The position numbers were made by a program, and so were the translations under genes. Under the pieces are notes generated by a model. It saw nothing but the letters and a program-made list of their open reading frames with translations. It had not been told where the DNA came from and searched no databases. DNA of 60,940 nucleotides from Rugamonas fusca (GTDB lineage Bacteria; Pseudomonadota; Gammaproteobacteria; Burkholderiales; Burkholderiaceae_D), in NCBI RefSeq assembly GCF_014042365.1, contig NZ_JACEZS010000031.1:1-60940 (forward strand). Reading direction: 5' to 3'. This document shows, piece after piece, positions 8,609-19,092 of this stretch. Each line of letters opens with the position of its first letter. Positions within the stretch are counted from its first letter, which is position 1.

Positions 8609-9382
8609 ATGCGCGCGATTGTGTTGCCCTTGTTATTGGCGGTTTCCTTTCCTGCCGCCGCGCAGGTGCCGGCGCCGGCCACGCCCAAGCCGGGCCAGGT
8701 GCTGGTGAGCGGCACCGTGCCCGACGAGGCCAGCAAGGCCGCCATGCTGGCCCGGCTGCGCGAACTGTATGGCGCCGAGCAGGTGGTCGACCAGATCGCC
8801 ATTGGCCGCGTGGTGCTGCCACCGAACTGGGTGGGGTATGTGCAAAAGCTGATCGGCGCCAACCTCAAGCTGATCAGCAAGGGCCAGCTCAAGATCGACG
8901 GCAACAACGTGAGCGTGCACGGCGAGGTGGCCAACGAAGCGCAGCGCCAGCAGATCGCCAGCGACTTCGCCACCAGCCTGAACCCGACCTACACGGTCAA
9001 CAACGGCTTGCGCGTGAGCGCCGCCGAGCAGAACCTGCTGGACGCCACGCTGGCACACCGCATCATCGAATTTGACAGCGGCAAGGCCACGCTGACGCCG
9101 TCGGGCCAGGCCATCCTCGACGAGATGGCGGGCGCCTTGCACAAGGTGAAGGACAGGAAGGTGGAAGTGATCGGCCATACGGACAACGTCGGCCTGCGCG
9201 AGAGCAACGTGGCGCTGAGCCTGGCGCGGGCCGAAGCTGTGCGCACTTACCTGGCCGGGCGCGGGATCAGCCCCGACATGGTCACCGTGTCCGGGCAGGG
9301 GCCGGACCGGCCCGTGGCCGACAACGCCAGCCCCGACGGCCGCGCCCGCAACCGGCGCATCGAGTTCCGGGTGGCGCAGTAG
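8609..9382 (+). CDS. Periplasmic OmpA-domain protein of the T6SS locus
   Basis: A 257-residue protein with a strong ribosome binding site (GGAGGTAG) and a signal peptide ending near AAAQ. The middle region resembles BON-like repeats (LVSGTVPDEASKAAMLARLR and a second copy around KIDGNNVSVHGEVANEAQRQ). The C-terminus is an OmpA/MotB peptidoglycan-binding domain: IEFDSGKATL, EVIGHTDNVG, SLARAEAVRTYL, ARNRRIEF. TssL in this locus lacks its own OmpA domain, so this protein is the likely cell-wall anchor for the membrane complex. The same order tssM-tagF-OmpA gene is found in Acinetobacter-type T6SS loci, to my knowledge. Confidence 0.9.
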   Translation: MRAIVLPLLLAVSFPAAAQVPAPATPKPGQVLVSGTVPDEASKAAMLARLRELYGAEQVVDQIAIGRVVLPPNWVGYVQKLIGANLKLISKGQLKIDGNNVSVHGEVANEAQRQQIASDFATSLNPTYTVNNGLRVSAAEQNLLDATLAHRIIEFDSGKATLTPSGQAILDEMAGALHKVKDRKVEVIGHTDNVGLRESNVALSLARAEAVRTYLAGRGISPDMVTVSGQGPDRPVADNASPDGRARNRRIEFRVAQ

Positions 9383-9399
9383 GGCGCGCCGGGCGCGTC

Positions 9400-10287
9400 T
9401 CAGGGCAGGGTGATGGTCAGGTTGGCCGGCTTGGGCGCCAGCTTGACCAGGTCGTTGTAGGGCGCCATGCTGGTCTGGGTGGCCCGTGTCAGCGACGTCT
9501 TCAGGCCCAGGTAGATGCTGAGCGCGGCCACGGCGAACACCATGGACAGCGCCCACAGCGGCACTTCGCCACGCAGCTTGTTGATGATCTCGTCGGGCCG
9601 TTCGGCTTGCGGCGCAAAGCCGCGGCTCTTGCCCTTGATGTGGGCGATCTCCTCGCCCAGGCGGGCCGTCAGGTAGCTGAGCTTGTCGCTCGGCTCATTC
9701 GCGTACTTACCCTTAAATCCCAGCAGCAGGCACAGGTGGAATACCTGCAGCGATTGCAGCCGTCCCCCGCCTTTGCTGCGCAAGGCTTCCAGCCGGTCGA
9801 AGAAGTGTTCACCGGCCAGGTGGTCGCCAAACAGAATCAGCTGCAATGGCCGGTGGCGCCACGGCGCCCGCATGGCCAGCCTGGAATTGTGGATCACTTC
9901 ATCCATCGCGGCGCAAAACGCGTACTTGGCCGCGTCGATATCGTCGCCGCTGGCGCGCAGCTTGCGTGCTTCGCGGTCGAACTCGGCCAGGAAACCATGC
10001 ACTTTTTCCTTGAACGTGGCCTCATCCGCCAGTCCCCCCGGCGTCGGCGGCGCCTCGCCATCGACTGGCGCCGGCAGGGGGGGCGGTGCGGCCGGTGGTG
10101 GCGCCAGCCGGCCGGGCTCGCCCAGCGCGGCGAGCGGATGGGCGCCTTGTTGCAGCATGAACAGTGCGTAAAAGCCTTCGTGCAGCAGGTCCACCAGGGT
10201 GGGCAGGTTGCCGCTGCGCGCGGCATCGTCACGCCGCTGGTTGCCCAACAACGAGGGCGTGCTGCGTCGCTCGACCATCGCGTTCAT
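9400..10287 (-). CDS. tssL: T6SS inner-membrane protein TssL (DotU/IcmH)
   Basis: A 295-residue protein with the DotU fold: LVDLLHEGFYALFMLQQGAHP near the N-terminus, YAFCAAMDEVIHNSR, FFDRLEALRS, LQVFHLCLLLGFKGKY, and one C-terminal membrane helix (VPLWALSMVFAVAALSIYLGL) followed by a short periplasmic tail without an OmpA domain. ATG 10287 is chosen because GGGAG lies seven bases upstream; an in-frame ATG at 10314 is also possible. The start overlaps the stop of a 20-codon ORF (ATGA). It is convergent with the OmpA gene, with only 17 bases between stops. tssK, normally next to tssL, is absent. Confidence 0.95.
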   Translation of the reverse strand: MNAMVERRSTPSLLGNQRRDDAARSGNLPTLVDLLHEGFYALFMLQQGAHPLAALGEPGRLAPPPAAPPPLPAPVDGEAPPTPGGLADEATFKEKVHGFLAEFDREARKLRASGDDIDAAKYAFCAAMDEVIHNSRLAMRAPWRHRPLQLILFGDHLAGEHFFDRLEALRSKGGGRLQSLQVFHLCLLLGFKGKYANEPSDKLSYLTARLGEEIAHIKGKSRGFAPQAERPDEIINKLRGEVPLWALSMVFAVAALSIYLGLKTSLTRATQTSMAPYNDLVKLAPKPANLTITLP

Positions 10288-10346
10288 GGGGCCGCTCCCG
10301 GCGCCCCTGGCCATGCCTGGTTGCTGGCGAAGCTGGTGTCTTTCAT
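10284..10346 (-). CDS. 20-codon ORF translationally coupled to tssL, or its frame-shifted true N-terminus
   Basis: After the tssJ stop there is a very strong Shine-Dalgarno sequence (AGGAGGATGAG) directly before an ATG at 10346. The frame reads MKDTSFASNQAWPGAPGAAP and then TGA, and the TGA overlaps the tssL ATG. The main ribosome binding site of the transcript therefore serves this short frame, not tssL. Either it is a leader peptide giving coupled translation, or a one-base indel (there are GGGG and CCCC runs) has split the real TssL N-terminus. Confidence 0.45.
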   Translation of the reverse strand: MKDTSFASNQAWPGAPGAAP

Positions 10347-10374
10347 CTCATCCTCCTGTCAGCTGATTGCCGCA

Positions 10375-10965
10375 TTACGGGCAACGCAGTGCCGCCAGCG
10401 GCTTGCTGGTGCTGCGATCCGCGTCGAGCAGCGTGGCCCCGCTCCCCACGCTGAGCGCGCAGGCGTGGGCCCCGATCGTGATGCCATCTTTTTCCGCGTC
10501 GCCGGCGGCGAACGACATGCGCCAGCGCTGTTCGGCCGGCGCCCGGAACAGCGCCACCACGCCGATGAAGGCCGCTTCGCGCGTCACCTTTTCCACTACC
10601 TCGTAGCGTTGGCCTGGCACCAGCAGCACTTCCTTCACCTCCAGCAGGTCGTTGCCCAACAAGTCGTGTTCCGTGTGGGCGTTCAGGAAGCTGTCGTAGC
10701 CAAGGTGCCGGAACGCGGCGTCCTGGCGCAGCTTGTAGATGCGGGCCACCAGTGCCAGCGGATGGCCGTTGGCGTCCGTGTTGAGGTTGGGGCTGGCGTG
10801 CAGGCGGATCGCCACCTGGCGCGGCGGCTTTTGCGCGTCGGGTAGTTCGGGCGGCTGGCGGATGCCGATCATCTCCAGTGCCGTGCCGGCGATCGAGCCG
10901 GCCGCGCAGCCGCTCAAGGTCAGCAGGGCAGTCAGGCACAGCAGGGCTTTGCGCGAGCGGTTCAT
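10375..10965 (-). CDS. tssJ: T6SS outer-membrane lipoprotein TssJ (SciN)
   Basis: A 196-residue lipoprotein. ATG 10965 follows GGAGG and gives a type II signal peptide MNRSRKALLCLTALLTLSGC, with the acylated Cys at position 20. The mature part has the TssJ beta-sandwich pattern (VAIRLHASPNLNTDANGHPL, LVARIYKLRQDAAF, then EVLLVPGQ and FIGVVALFR). TssJ anchors the TssLM complex in the outer membrane. It is upstream of tssL on the same strand and divergent from the tssBC operon. Confidence 0.93.
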   Translation of the reverse strand: MNRSRKALLCLTALLTLSGCAAGSIAGTALEMIGIRQPPELPDAQKPPRQVAIRLHASPNLNTDANGHPLALVARIYKLRQDAAFRHLGYDSFLNAHTEHDLLGNDLLEVKEVLLVPGQRYEVVEKVTREAAFIGVVALFRAPAEQRWRMSFAAGDAEKDGITIGAHACALSVGSGATLLDADRSTSKPLAALRCP

Positions 10966-11235
10966 GGATCCTCCAGGCGACCTTGCCATTAGAACCAAAG
11001 TGGCCAGGCGGGGATTTGCGGCGGCGCAAGGGCCGCGTGGCTTGCTGAACTGGCCGCACGCGCCGCGCTAGCCGGTATGCGCAGTGCTGCGCCAGATCAG
11101 TCCATGGCGTGATTTCCGGCCTCCTTGCGCGCAATCCAACATGCCTTGAGCGGGCGCAATTGCGGCCTCAACCATTGATGAATAATGGCCTCCACCCCAA
11201 CCGCCTCTCCACCGCCGTTCATCAGGGAGCACACC
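10966..11235. other. Divergent promoter region between tssJL and the tssBC operon
   Basis: A 270-base gap from which the tssJ-tssL genes leave to the left and the lipoprotein-tssBC-hcp genes to the right. A TCTAAT hexamer lies 25 bases upstream of the tssJ start on the minus strand. No sigma-54 site (GG-N10-GC) or regulator operator could be picked out with confidence. Confidence 0.4.
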
Positions 11236-11835
11236 ATGAATCCGATCCGAACATCGTTACCTATTCTCGCTTGCGCGATGCTGCTGTCCGCGTGCGCCAC
11301 CGATGGCGAGCAAGTGCGCGCCGAGCGCGTCCAACCGGCTACGCTGGACCGCGCGCTGGCCGAGGCCGATACGGCCGTCGCCGCCGGCCAGGCCGACAAG
11401 GCGCAAGTGATTCTCAAGGGCGCGGCCAGCACCTATCCGGCTGACAAGCAGCCGTGGCTGCACCTGGCGCAGATGAAGTTCGACCGTGCCAGCTACGGCG
11501 AGGCCATCACCAACGCGCTGGAAGCCTTGCAGCGCGACCCGAACGACAAGCTGGGCAACAGCATCGTGGCTGTCAGCGGTTTGCGCCTGTCGACCAAGGC
11601 GCTGACGGACTTGAGCCAGCAAAACAACCTGAACGGCTCGCTGCGTTCGGAAGCGCAGGACCTGGCCCGCCTGCTGCGCACCAGCCTGGGCGAGGATGTG
11701 CTGGTGCCGTCCTCGCCGCCCGCGCATCGCCCGCCGCCACGCGCGCACCATCCAGCCGCGACCACCGCGCATCACGCGACGGAAAAGCCGGACAACGCGT
11801 CGGCCAGCACCGATCCGTTCGGTGGTCTCAAATAA
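11236..11835 (+). CDS. TPR-like lipoprotein at the head of the tssBC operon
   Basis: A 199-residue protein. ATG 11236 follows AGGGAGC and encodes a lipoprotein signal peptide (TSLPILACAMLLSAC, lipobox LSAC). The mature region has helical repeat character (LDRALAEADTAVAAGQADKA, then WLHLAQMKFDRASYGEAITN and ALEALQRDPNDKLGNSI), consistent with two or three TPR-like units, and ends in a His/Pro-rich low-complexity tail. A periplasmic or envelope-attached T6SS accessory role is inferred from its place 15 bases before tssB. Lipoprotein or periplasmic genes occupy this position in other T6SS loci. Confidence 0.8.
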   Translation: MNPIRTSLPILACAMLLSACATDGEQVRAERVQPATLDRALAEADTAVAAGQADKAQVILKGAASTYPADKQPWLHLAQMKFDRASYGEAITNALEALQRDPNDKLGNSIVAVSGLRLSTKALTDLSQQNNLNGSLRSEAQDLARLLRTSLGEDVLVPSSPPAHRPPPRAHHPAATTAHHATEKPDNASASTDPFGGLK

Positions 11836-11850
11836 ACCTAGGGAGCGATC

Positions 11851-12357
11851 ATGGCTAATGGAGACAGCGTACAGAAGCGCCTGACCAAGGTGCGCGCGCC
11901 ACGGGTGCAGATGACCTACGACGTGGAAATCGGCGACGCGATGGAAAACAAGGAACTGCCGTTCGTGGTCGGCGTGGTGGGCGACTTTGGCGGCAATCCG
12001 GAGGTGGAGCAAAAGCGTCTCAAGGAGCGCAAGTTCGTCAACATCGACAGCGGCAACTTCGACGAGGTGCTGGGCGGGGTGGCGCCGGTGGCCAAGTTCC
12101 TGGTGCCCAACCAGCTCAGTGGCGACGACAGCTCGTTCGCCGTCGAACTGCGCTTTCGCGCCATGGCCGATTTCCGGCCCGAGTCCGTGGTGCAGCAGGT
12201 GGCGCCGCTGCGTGAACTGCTGGAGGCGCGTGGCAAGCTGGCCGACCTGCGCAACAAGCTGGCCGGTAACGACAAGCTGGAGGACATCCTGACCGAGGTG
12301 CTCAACAACACCGACCAGCTGTCCGCCCTCCAATCCGCCCCGTCCAGCAAGGAGTGA
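11851..12357 (+). CDS. tssB: T6SS contractile sheath small subunit TssB
   Basis: A 168-residue protein of the IglA/VipA family: QKRLTKVRAPRVQMTYDVEIGD at the N-terminus, ELPFVVGVVGDF, the RKFVNIDSGNFDEVL segment, and ELRFRAMADFRPESVV. These match TssB over full length. TssB and TssC co-assemble into the cytoplasmic sheath whose contraction drives the Hcp tube. GGGAGC precedes the ATG, and tssC follows after four bases. Confidence 0.98.
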   Translation: MANGDSVQKRLTKVRAPRVQMTYDVEIGDAMENKELPFVVGVVGDFGGNPEVEQKRLKERKFVNIDSGNFDEVLGGVAPVAKFLVPNQLSGDDSSFAVELRFRAMADFRPESVVQQVAPLRELLEARGKLADLRNKLAGNDKLEDILTEVLNNTDQLSALQSAPSSKE

Positions 12358-12361
12358 CGCC

Positions 12362-13867
12362 ATGTCCGCCCAACTGCAAGCGGCGCAAGCGGCCGCCCCC
12401 GATGCCGCATCCGATGCCGCATCCGATGCCGATAAGCTGCTGGACCAGATCGTCGAACGCAGCAAGGTCGCCAAGTCCAGCATCGAACACGCGCGCGCCA
12501 AGGACATCATCTCGGAACTGGTCAGCCAGGTGCTGCAAGGGACGGTGGTGGTGTCGAACAATCTGTCGGCCACGCTCGACGCGCGCGTGGCGGAGCTGGA
12601 CCGGCTGATCTCCAGCCAGCTGAGCGCCATTATGCACGCGCCCGAATTCCAGAAGCTCGAGCAAAGCTGGACCGGCTTGCACTACCTGGTGAAAAATTCG
12701 GCCACCGGCCAGGGCCTGAAGATCCGCATGCTCAACGCCACCAAGCGCGAGCTGGTGAAGGACTTCCAGACGGCGCTGGAATTTGACCAGAGCACCATGT
12801 TCAAGAAGGTCTACGAGGAGGAATTCGGCACCTTCGGCGGCGCACCGTACGCGGCCCTGCTGGGCGACTTCGAGATCTCGCGCCAGCCCGAGGACATGTA
12901 TTTCATCGAGCAGATGTCGCACGTGGCGGCGGCCGCCCATGCGCCCTTCATCGCCTCCGCCGCGCCCGAGCTGTTTGGCCTGGAAGGCTACGCCGACCTG
13001 GGCAAGCCGCGCGACCTGGCCAAGGTGTTCGATACGGTGGAATACGCCAAGTGGAAGGCGTTCCGCGAATCGGAGGACGCGCGCTACGTGGGCTTGACGC
13101 TGCCGCGCTTCCTGGGCCGCCTGCCATTCAATCCGGTGGACGGCACCACCGTGGAAGGCTTCAACTTCGTCGAGGAAGTGGATGGCACCGACCACCACAA
13201 ATACCTGTGGTGTAACGCGGCCTACGCTTTCGGCGCCAAGCTGACCAAGGCCTTCGACGACTACGGCTGGTGCGCCGCCATCCGCGGCGTGGAAGGCGGT
13301 GGCCTGGTGGACGACCTGCCCACCCACACCTTCAAGACCGACGAGGGCGAGGTTGCGCTCAAGTGCCCGACCGAGGTGGCCATCACGGACCGGCGCGAGA
13401 AGGAGTTGAGCGACCTCGGTTTCATCTCCCTCGTGCACTGCAAGAACACGGCCTACGCGGCCTTCTTCGGCGCCCAGTCCACCCAGAAGGCGCGCAAGTA
13501 CAACTCGGAGGCGGCCAACGCCAACGCCGTGCTGTCGTCGCAGCTGCAGTACATCTTCGCCGTCTCGCGCATCGCCCACTACATGAAGGCCATGATGCGC
13601 GACAAGATCGGCAGCTTCAACGCGGCCTCCAACGTGGAGGACTTCCTCAACCGCTGGCTGATGAAGTACGTGCTGCTGGACGATAACGCCAGCCAGGAAC
13701 AGAAGGCCCAGTTCCCGCTGCGCGAGGCCTCCGTGCAGGTGCACGAGGTGGCCGGGCGGCCCGGCGTGTACCGCGCCGTGTCGTTCCTGCGGCCGCATTT
13801 CCAGCTCGATGAGCTGTCCGTTTCCCTCCGACTGGTCGCGGAGCTGCCGCAGTCGACCAACATCTGA
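12362..13867 (+). CDS. tssC: T6SS contractile sheath large subunit TssC
   Basis: A 501-residue protein of the VipB/IglB family. Diagnostic stretches include LDRLISSQLSAIMHAPEFQK, LEQSWTGLHYLV, YEEEFGTFGGAPYAALLGDF, FMGR-equivalent LTLPRFLGRLPF and the C-terminal GRPGVYRAVSFLRPHFQL. The N-terminus carries an Ala/Asp-rich imperfect repeat (AAPDAASDAASDADK), which is probably flexible. A good ribosome binding site (AAGGAG) overlaps the tssB stop region. Confidence 0.98.
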   Translation: MSAQLQAAQAAAPDAASDAASDADKLLDQIVERSKVAKSSIEHARAKDIISELVSQVLQGTVVVSNNLSATLDARVAELDRLISSQLSAIMHAPEFQKLEQSWTGLHYLVKNSATGQGLKIRMLNATKRELVKDFQTALEFDQSTMFKKVYEEEFGTFGGAPYAALLGDFEISRQPEDMYFIEQMSHVAAAAHAPFIASAAPELFGLEGYADLGKPRDLAKVFDTVEYAKWKAFRESEDARYVGLTLPRFLGRLPFNPVDGTTVEGFNFVEEVDGTDHHKYLWCNAAYAFGAKLTKAFDDYGWCAAIRGVEGGGLVDDLPTHTFKTDEGEVALKCPTEVAITDRREKELSDLGFISLVHCKNTAYAAFFGAQSTQKARKYNSEAANANAVLSSQLQYIFAVSRIAHYMKAMMRDKIGSFNAASNVEDFLNRWLMKYVLLDDNASQEQKAQFPLREASVQVHEVAGRPGVYRAVSFLRPHFQLDELSVSLRLVAELPQSTNI

Positions 13868-13899
13868 AGCTTTCCCAACCAACGAAAGAGGAGCGCGCA

Positions 13900-14391
13900 A
13901 TGGCAATCGACGTCTACCTGTACATTGAAGGCATCAAGGGCGAGTCGGCCGACGACCGCCACAAGGACTGGATCGAATGCAAATCGGTCAACTGGGGCGT
14001 GGAACAACCCAAATCGGCCACGGCGTCCACCGGCGGCGGCCACACGGCCGAGCGCTGCGAACACCGCGACATCGTCATCAGCAAGCTGGCCGACCTGTCC
14101 TCGCCCATCCTGCTGCAGACCTGCGCGGCCGGCAAGACCATCCCCAAGGCCAAGTTCGAATTCATGCGGGCCGACGCCCAGGGCGAGCGGGTCAAGTACT
14201 TTGAAATCGAAATCGACAACGTGCTGATCGGCCAGGTCACGCCGTCCGTCGAGGAGGGCGACATCCTGGCCGAGCAGGTGGGCTTCAAGTTCTCCAAGGT
14301 ACGCTGGAAATACACCCAGCAACGCATCAGCGGCGGCGCCGGCGGCAATACCTCCGGCGGCTGGGACCTGTCCACTAACCGCGTGGTGTGA
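13900..14391 (+). CDS. hcp: T6SS tube protein Hcp
   Basis: A 163-residue Hcp-family protein: MAIDVYLYIEGIKGESADD, WIECKSVNWGVEQPKS, and the ISGGAGGNTSGGWDLSTNRV tail typical of the Hcp1/EvpC group. Hcp hexamers stack to form the inner tube and are secreted. AGAGGAG precedes the start. It is followed by a hairpin element and then directly by tssH. In comparable loci tssE, tssF and tssG come next. Confidence 0.97.
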   Translation: MAIDVYLYIEGIKGESADDRHKDWIECKSVNWGVEQPKSATASTGGGHTAERCEHRDIVISKLADLSSPILLQTCAAGKTIPKAKFEFMRADAQGERVKYFEIEIDNVLIGQVTPSVEEGDILAEQVGFKFSKVRWKYTQQRISGGAGGNTSGGWDLSTNRVV

Positions 14392-14500
14392 ACCATCGCG
14401 TTGGCCACCACAGCGGGGTCAGGCCCTCGCGCCAAGGCGAGGAGTCTGACCCTTGCTGTTCCTGGTTTCCCTTCAATTCTCACGTGCGCGGAGCCACAGC
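14392..14500. repeat. Hcp-tssH junction with an imperfect inverted repeat
   Basis: Bases 14416-14452 form an imperfect hairpin: GGGTCAG (14416-14422) with CTGACCC (14446-14452), and an inner CCTCGC/GCGAGG pair. No U-run follows, so a factor-independent terminator is unlikely. It may act as an mRNA-stabilising or attenuating structure that lets hcp be expressed above tssH. The GGGTCAG...CTGACCC ends resemble dispersed repeat units I associate with Oxalobacteraceae genomes, and this cannot be verified here. The junction lies where tssEFG would be expected. Confidence 0.5.
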
Positions 14501-17119
<2,619 letters not shown>

Positions 17120-17133
17120 GCCGGAGGTTCGCC

Positions 17134-18189
17134 ATGTTCAGCATCGCGCAACTGCTACTTCCCATCAGCCCCGCCCAAACCTGCGGTGAAGACCTGTCAT
17201 TCAGCAGCGAACTCGATGACATCGCCAAAGCCCGCACTTACGACGACCCCACGCTGGACCAGGGCGAGTGGGTGGTGGCGTTGAAGGAGGCCGACTGGGG
17301 CTTCGTGGGTAGCCGCTGCGCGCGGCTGATCGAGTCGAAGAGCAAGGATCTGCGGCTGGCCGTGTGGCTGGCCGAAGCCCACGCCAAGACCCGCGGCCTG
17401 CGCGGCCTGGGCGACGGCTTCGCCGTGCTGGCTGGCCTGTGCGAGCATTACTGGGACGGCCTGTTCCCGCTGGCCGACGACGGCCAGTTCGAGCAGCGGG
17501 TGGGCAACCTGGGCTGGCTGCTGGGCCGCACGCCGCAACTGGTGCGCGAAATGGCGGTGACGGAGGAAATGGGCTACACCTGGGCCGACTTCGACGCGGC
17601 GCGCCAGCGCGCCGCCGGCAGCGGCGGTGCCGATAGTCAGGGCTGGGGTGGCGCATCGGACGCCGGCCTCGCGCTGGCCGACCTGGACGCGCAGCGGCGC
17701 CGCAACAGCGCCGACTACAACGAAGCCTTGCTGGCCGACGCGCAATACTGCCTGGCCATGCTGGCCGACCTGGAACGGGCCGTGGATGCGCGCCTGGGCG
17801 TGGACGGCCCGGCCTTCACGGCCGCCCGCGAGGCGCTGCAAGGCCTGATCCATTTCGTCGCGCCGCTGGCCGGTGGCGCAGGCGTGATAGCGGCCGTCGA
17901 GGCGGACGGCGCCCGTTGCGACGGCATGAGCCAGCCGGCAGCCTATGGCGTCGTGCAGCCGGGAGAAGCGCTGCGCAGCCGCGCGCAGGCGCTGGCCCAG
18001 CTGCGGCTGGTGGCCGATTTCTTCCGCCGCACGGAACCGCACAGTCCCGTGGCCTATCTGGCCGAGAAGGCGGCCAGCTGGGGCGAGCAGCCGCTGCACC
18101 TGTGGCTGCGTGCCGTGGTCAAGGACCCGGCGACGCTGGCCAGCCTCGAAGACTTGCTGGGCGCCGTGCCGTCCGCTCCCGGCGCCTAG
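17134..18189 (+). CDS. tssA: T6SS baseplate/cap protein TssA
   Basis: A 351-residue protein with the N-terminal ImpA-related domain of TssA: LLLPISPAQTCGEDLSFSSE, WGFVGSRCARLIESKSKDLR, LAVWLAEAHAKTRGLRGLGDG and HYWDGLFPL. The C-terminal part (about residues 250-345) is helical with SRAQALAQLRLVADFFRRTE and PHSPVAYLAEKAASWGE, the short type of TssA. It starts after GGAGG. Its stop codon shares the CTAG palindrome with the stop of the convergent PEP-CTERM gene. Confidence 0.95.
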   Translation: MFSIAQLLLPISPAQTCGEDLSFSSELDDIAKARTYDDPTLDQGEWVVALKEADWGFVGSRCARLIESKSKDLRLAVWLAEAHAKTRGLRGLGDGFAVLAGLCEHYWDGLFPLADDGQFEQRVGNLGWLLGRTPQLVREMAVTEEMGYTWADFDAARQRAAGSGGADSQGWGGASDAGLALADLDAQRRRNSADYNEALLADAQYCLAMLADLERAVDARLGVDGPAFTAAREALQGLIHFVAPLAGGAGVIAAVEADGARCDGMSQPAAYGVVQPGEALRSRAQALAQLRLVADFFRRTEPHSPVAYLAEKAASWGEQPLHLWLRAVVKDPATLASLEDLLGAVPSAPGA

Positions 18190-18854
18190 CCGCGCCGCCG
18201 CGCGGCCGCCATCCCCACCCCGGCCAGGCCGAGCAGCAGCATGGCGTAGCCGGATGGCTCCGGCACGGCCGGGGCGAAGGTGGCATAGCTGTCGGAGATA
18301 TAGCCCGATCCCGCGACGGTCATATCGTACAGCGCGGTTTTGGCGTAGCTGGTGGCTGTCGTGTCGAGAAGCATGAAGTAGGACTCCGACCCCGGCGCCA
18401 GCGTCGGATCGCCTTGCGTATGGCCAAACAGGAAGTTGACATAGGCGGTGGATGGCACGCCGAAGTGGTAGGCCGCATCCGGTGCGACCGACCCCAGGCC
18501 ATCGCTGCGCCAGTTGCCGTTGTATTCCGGCGCGACGAAACGCCCCAGCCTGAATGAATCGATGTTGCCGGCCGAGCTGCGGTCGCTGATCACGCGCCAG
18601 TAAAAGTCCAGGGTGCCATCGACGCTGGAGCGCACCACGCGCGATTGCACCGTGCCCGACACCATGCCACTGCCGTTGTTAAACGAGAAGGCTTGCACCT
18701 GGTCTTCCAGCACCACACCGGCCAGTTGCGGTTCGGCCGCCACCGTGGTACCGGGCAGGGTAGTAAAGGTATTGACCGGCAGCGTAACGGCCACTGCGGA
18801 TTGCGCGGCGGCCAGCACGGCCGCCGCCGCAAGCAGGCGGGGTAGGGATTTCAT
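18186..18854 (-). CDS. PEP-CTERM sorting domain protein
   Basis: A 222-residue exported protein: signal peptide MKSLPRLLAAAAVLAAAQSAVAV, a beta-rich middle region without recognised enzyme motifs, and a classic C-terminal PEP-CTERM signal (VPEPSGYAMLLLGLAGVG, then a run of Arg). Such proteins are processed by an exosortase (EpsH/XrtA type) and usually belong to the exopolysaccharide or extracellular matrix. No exosortase gene is in the window. ACCGGAGGTGATCC gives an excellent ribosome binding site. The stop codon overlaps that of tssA on the other strand. Confidence 0.88.
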   Translation of the reverse strand: MKSLPRLLAAAAVLAAAQSAVAVTLPVNTFTTLPGTTVAAEPQLAGVVLEDQVQAFSFNNGSGMVSGTVQSRVVRSSVDGTLDFYWRVISDRSSAGNIDSFRLGRFVAPEYNGNWRSDGLGSVAPDAAYHFGVPSTAYVNFLFGHTQGDPTLAPGSESYFMLLDTTATSYAKTALYDMTVAGSGYISDSYATFAPAVPEPSGYAMLLLGLAGVGMAAARRRG

Positions 18855-19092
18855 TGGATCACCTCCGGTTTATTGTTGATGGTACGAGCGGTGAAAACGA
18901 AGACTGTGCCTTTGCGGCTCACCCAGTATAAGCAGAGGATTTTGTGATTGCTATTGCATGTTTTACATTTTTGGAACTATTTTTTGCATCATTGTGTCTT
19001 CGCAATTCCGTTTGATTAACACGTGTTGGATCACGCCCAGCGTTATTGCGCATTGTTCGCCAGCCCATCACGCTTCGGTACAATGGCGGCCT
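18855..19092. promoter_or_regulatory. AT-rich divergent promoter region (PEP-CTERM / DTW genes)
   Basis: A 238-base gap with clearly lower GC than the flanking genes, including stretches such as TTTTACATTTTTGG. It must hold promoters for both genes. A TACAAT hexamer lies at 19080-19085, only seven bases from the DTW start codon, which could mean a very short leader if it is a real -10 box. No operator is recognisable. Confidence 0.4.

Noticed and set aside
10966..11235. A sigma-54 promoter between the divergent T6SS operons
   Set aside because: GG and GC pairs occur by chance in GC-rich DNA, and no TGGCAC-N5-TTGC-like element was found on either strand.
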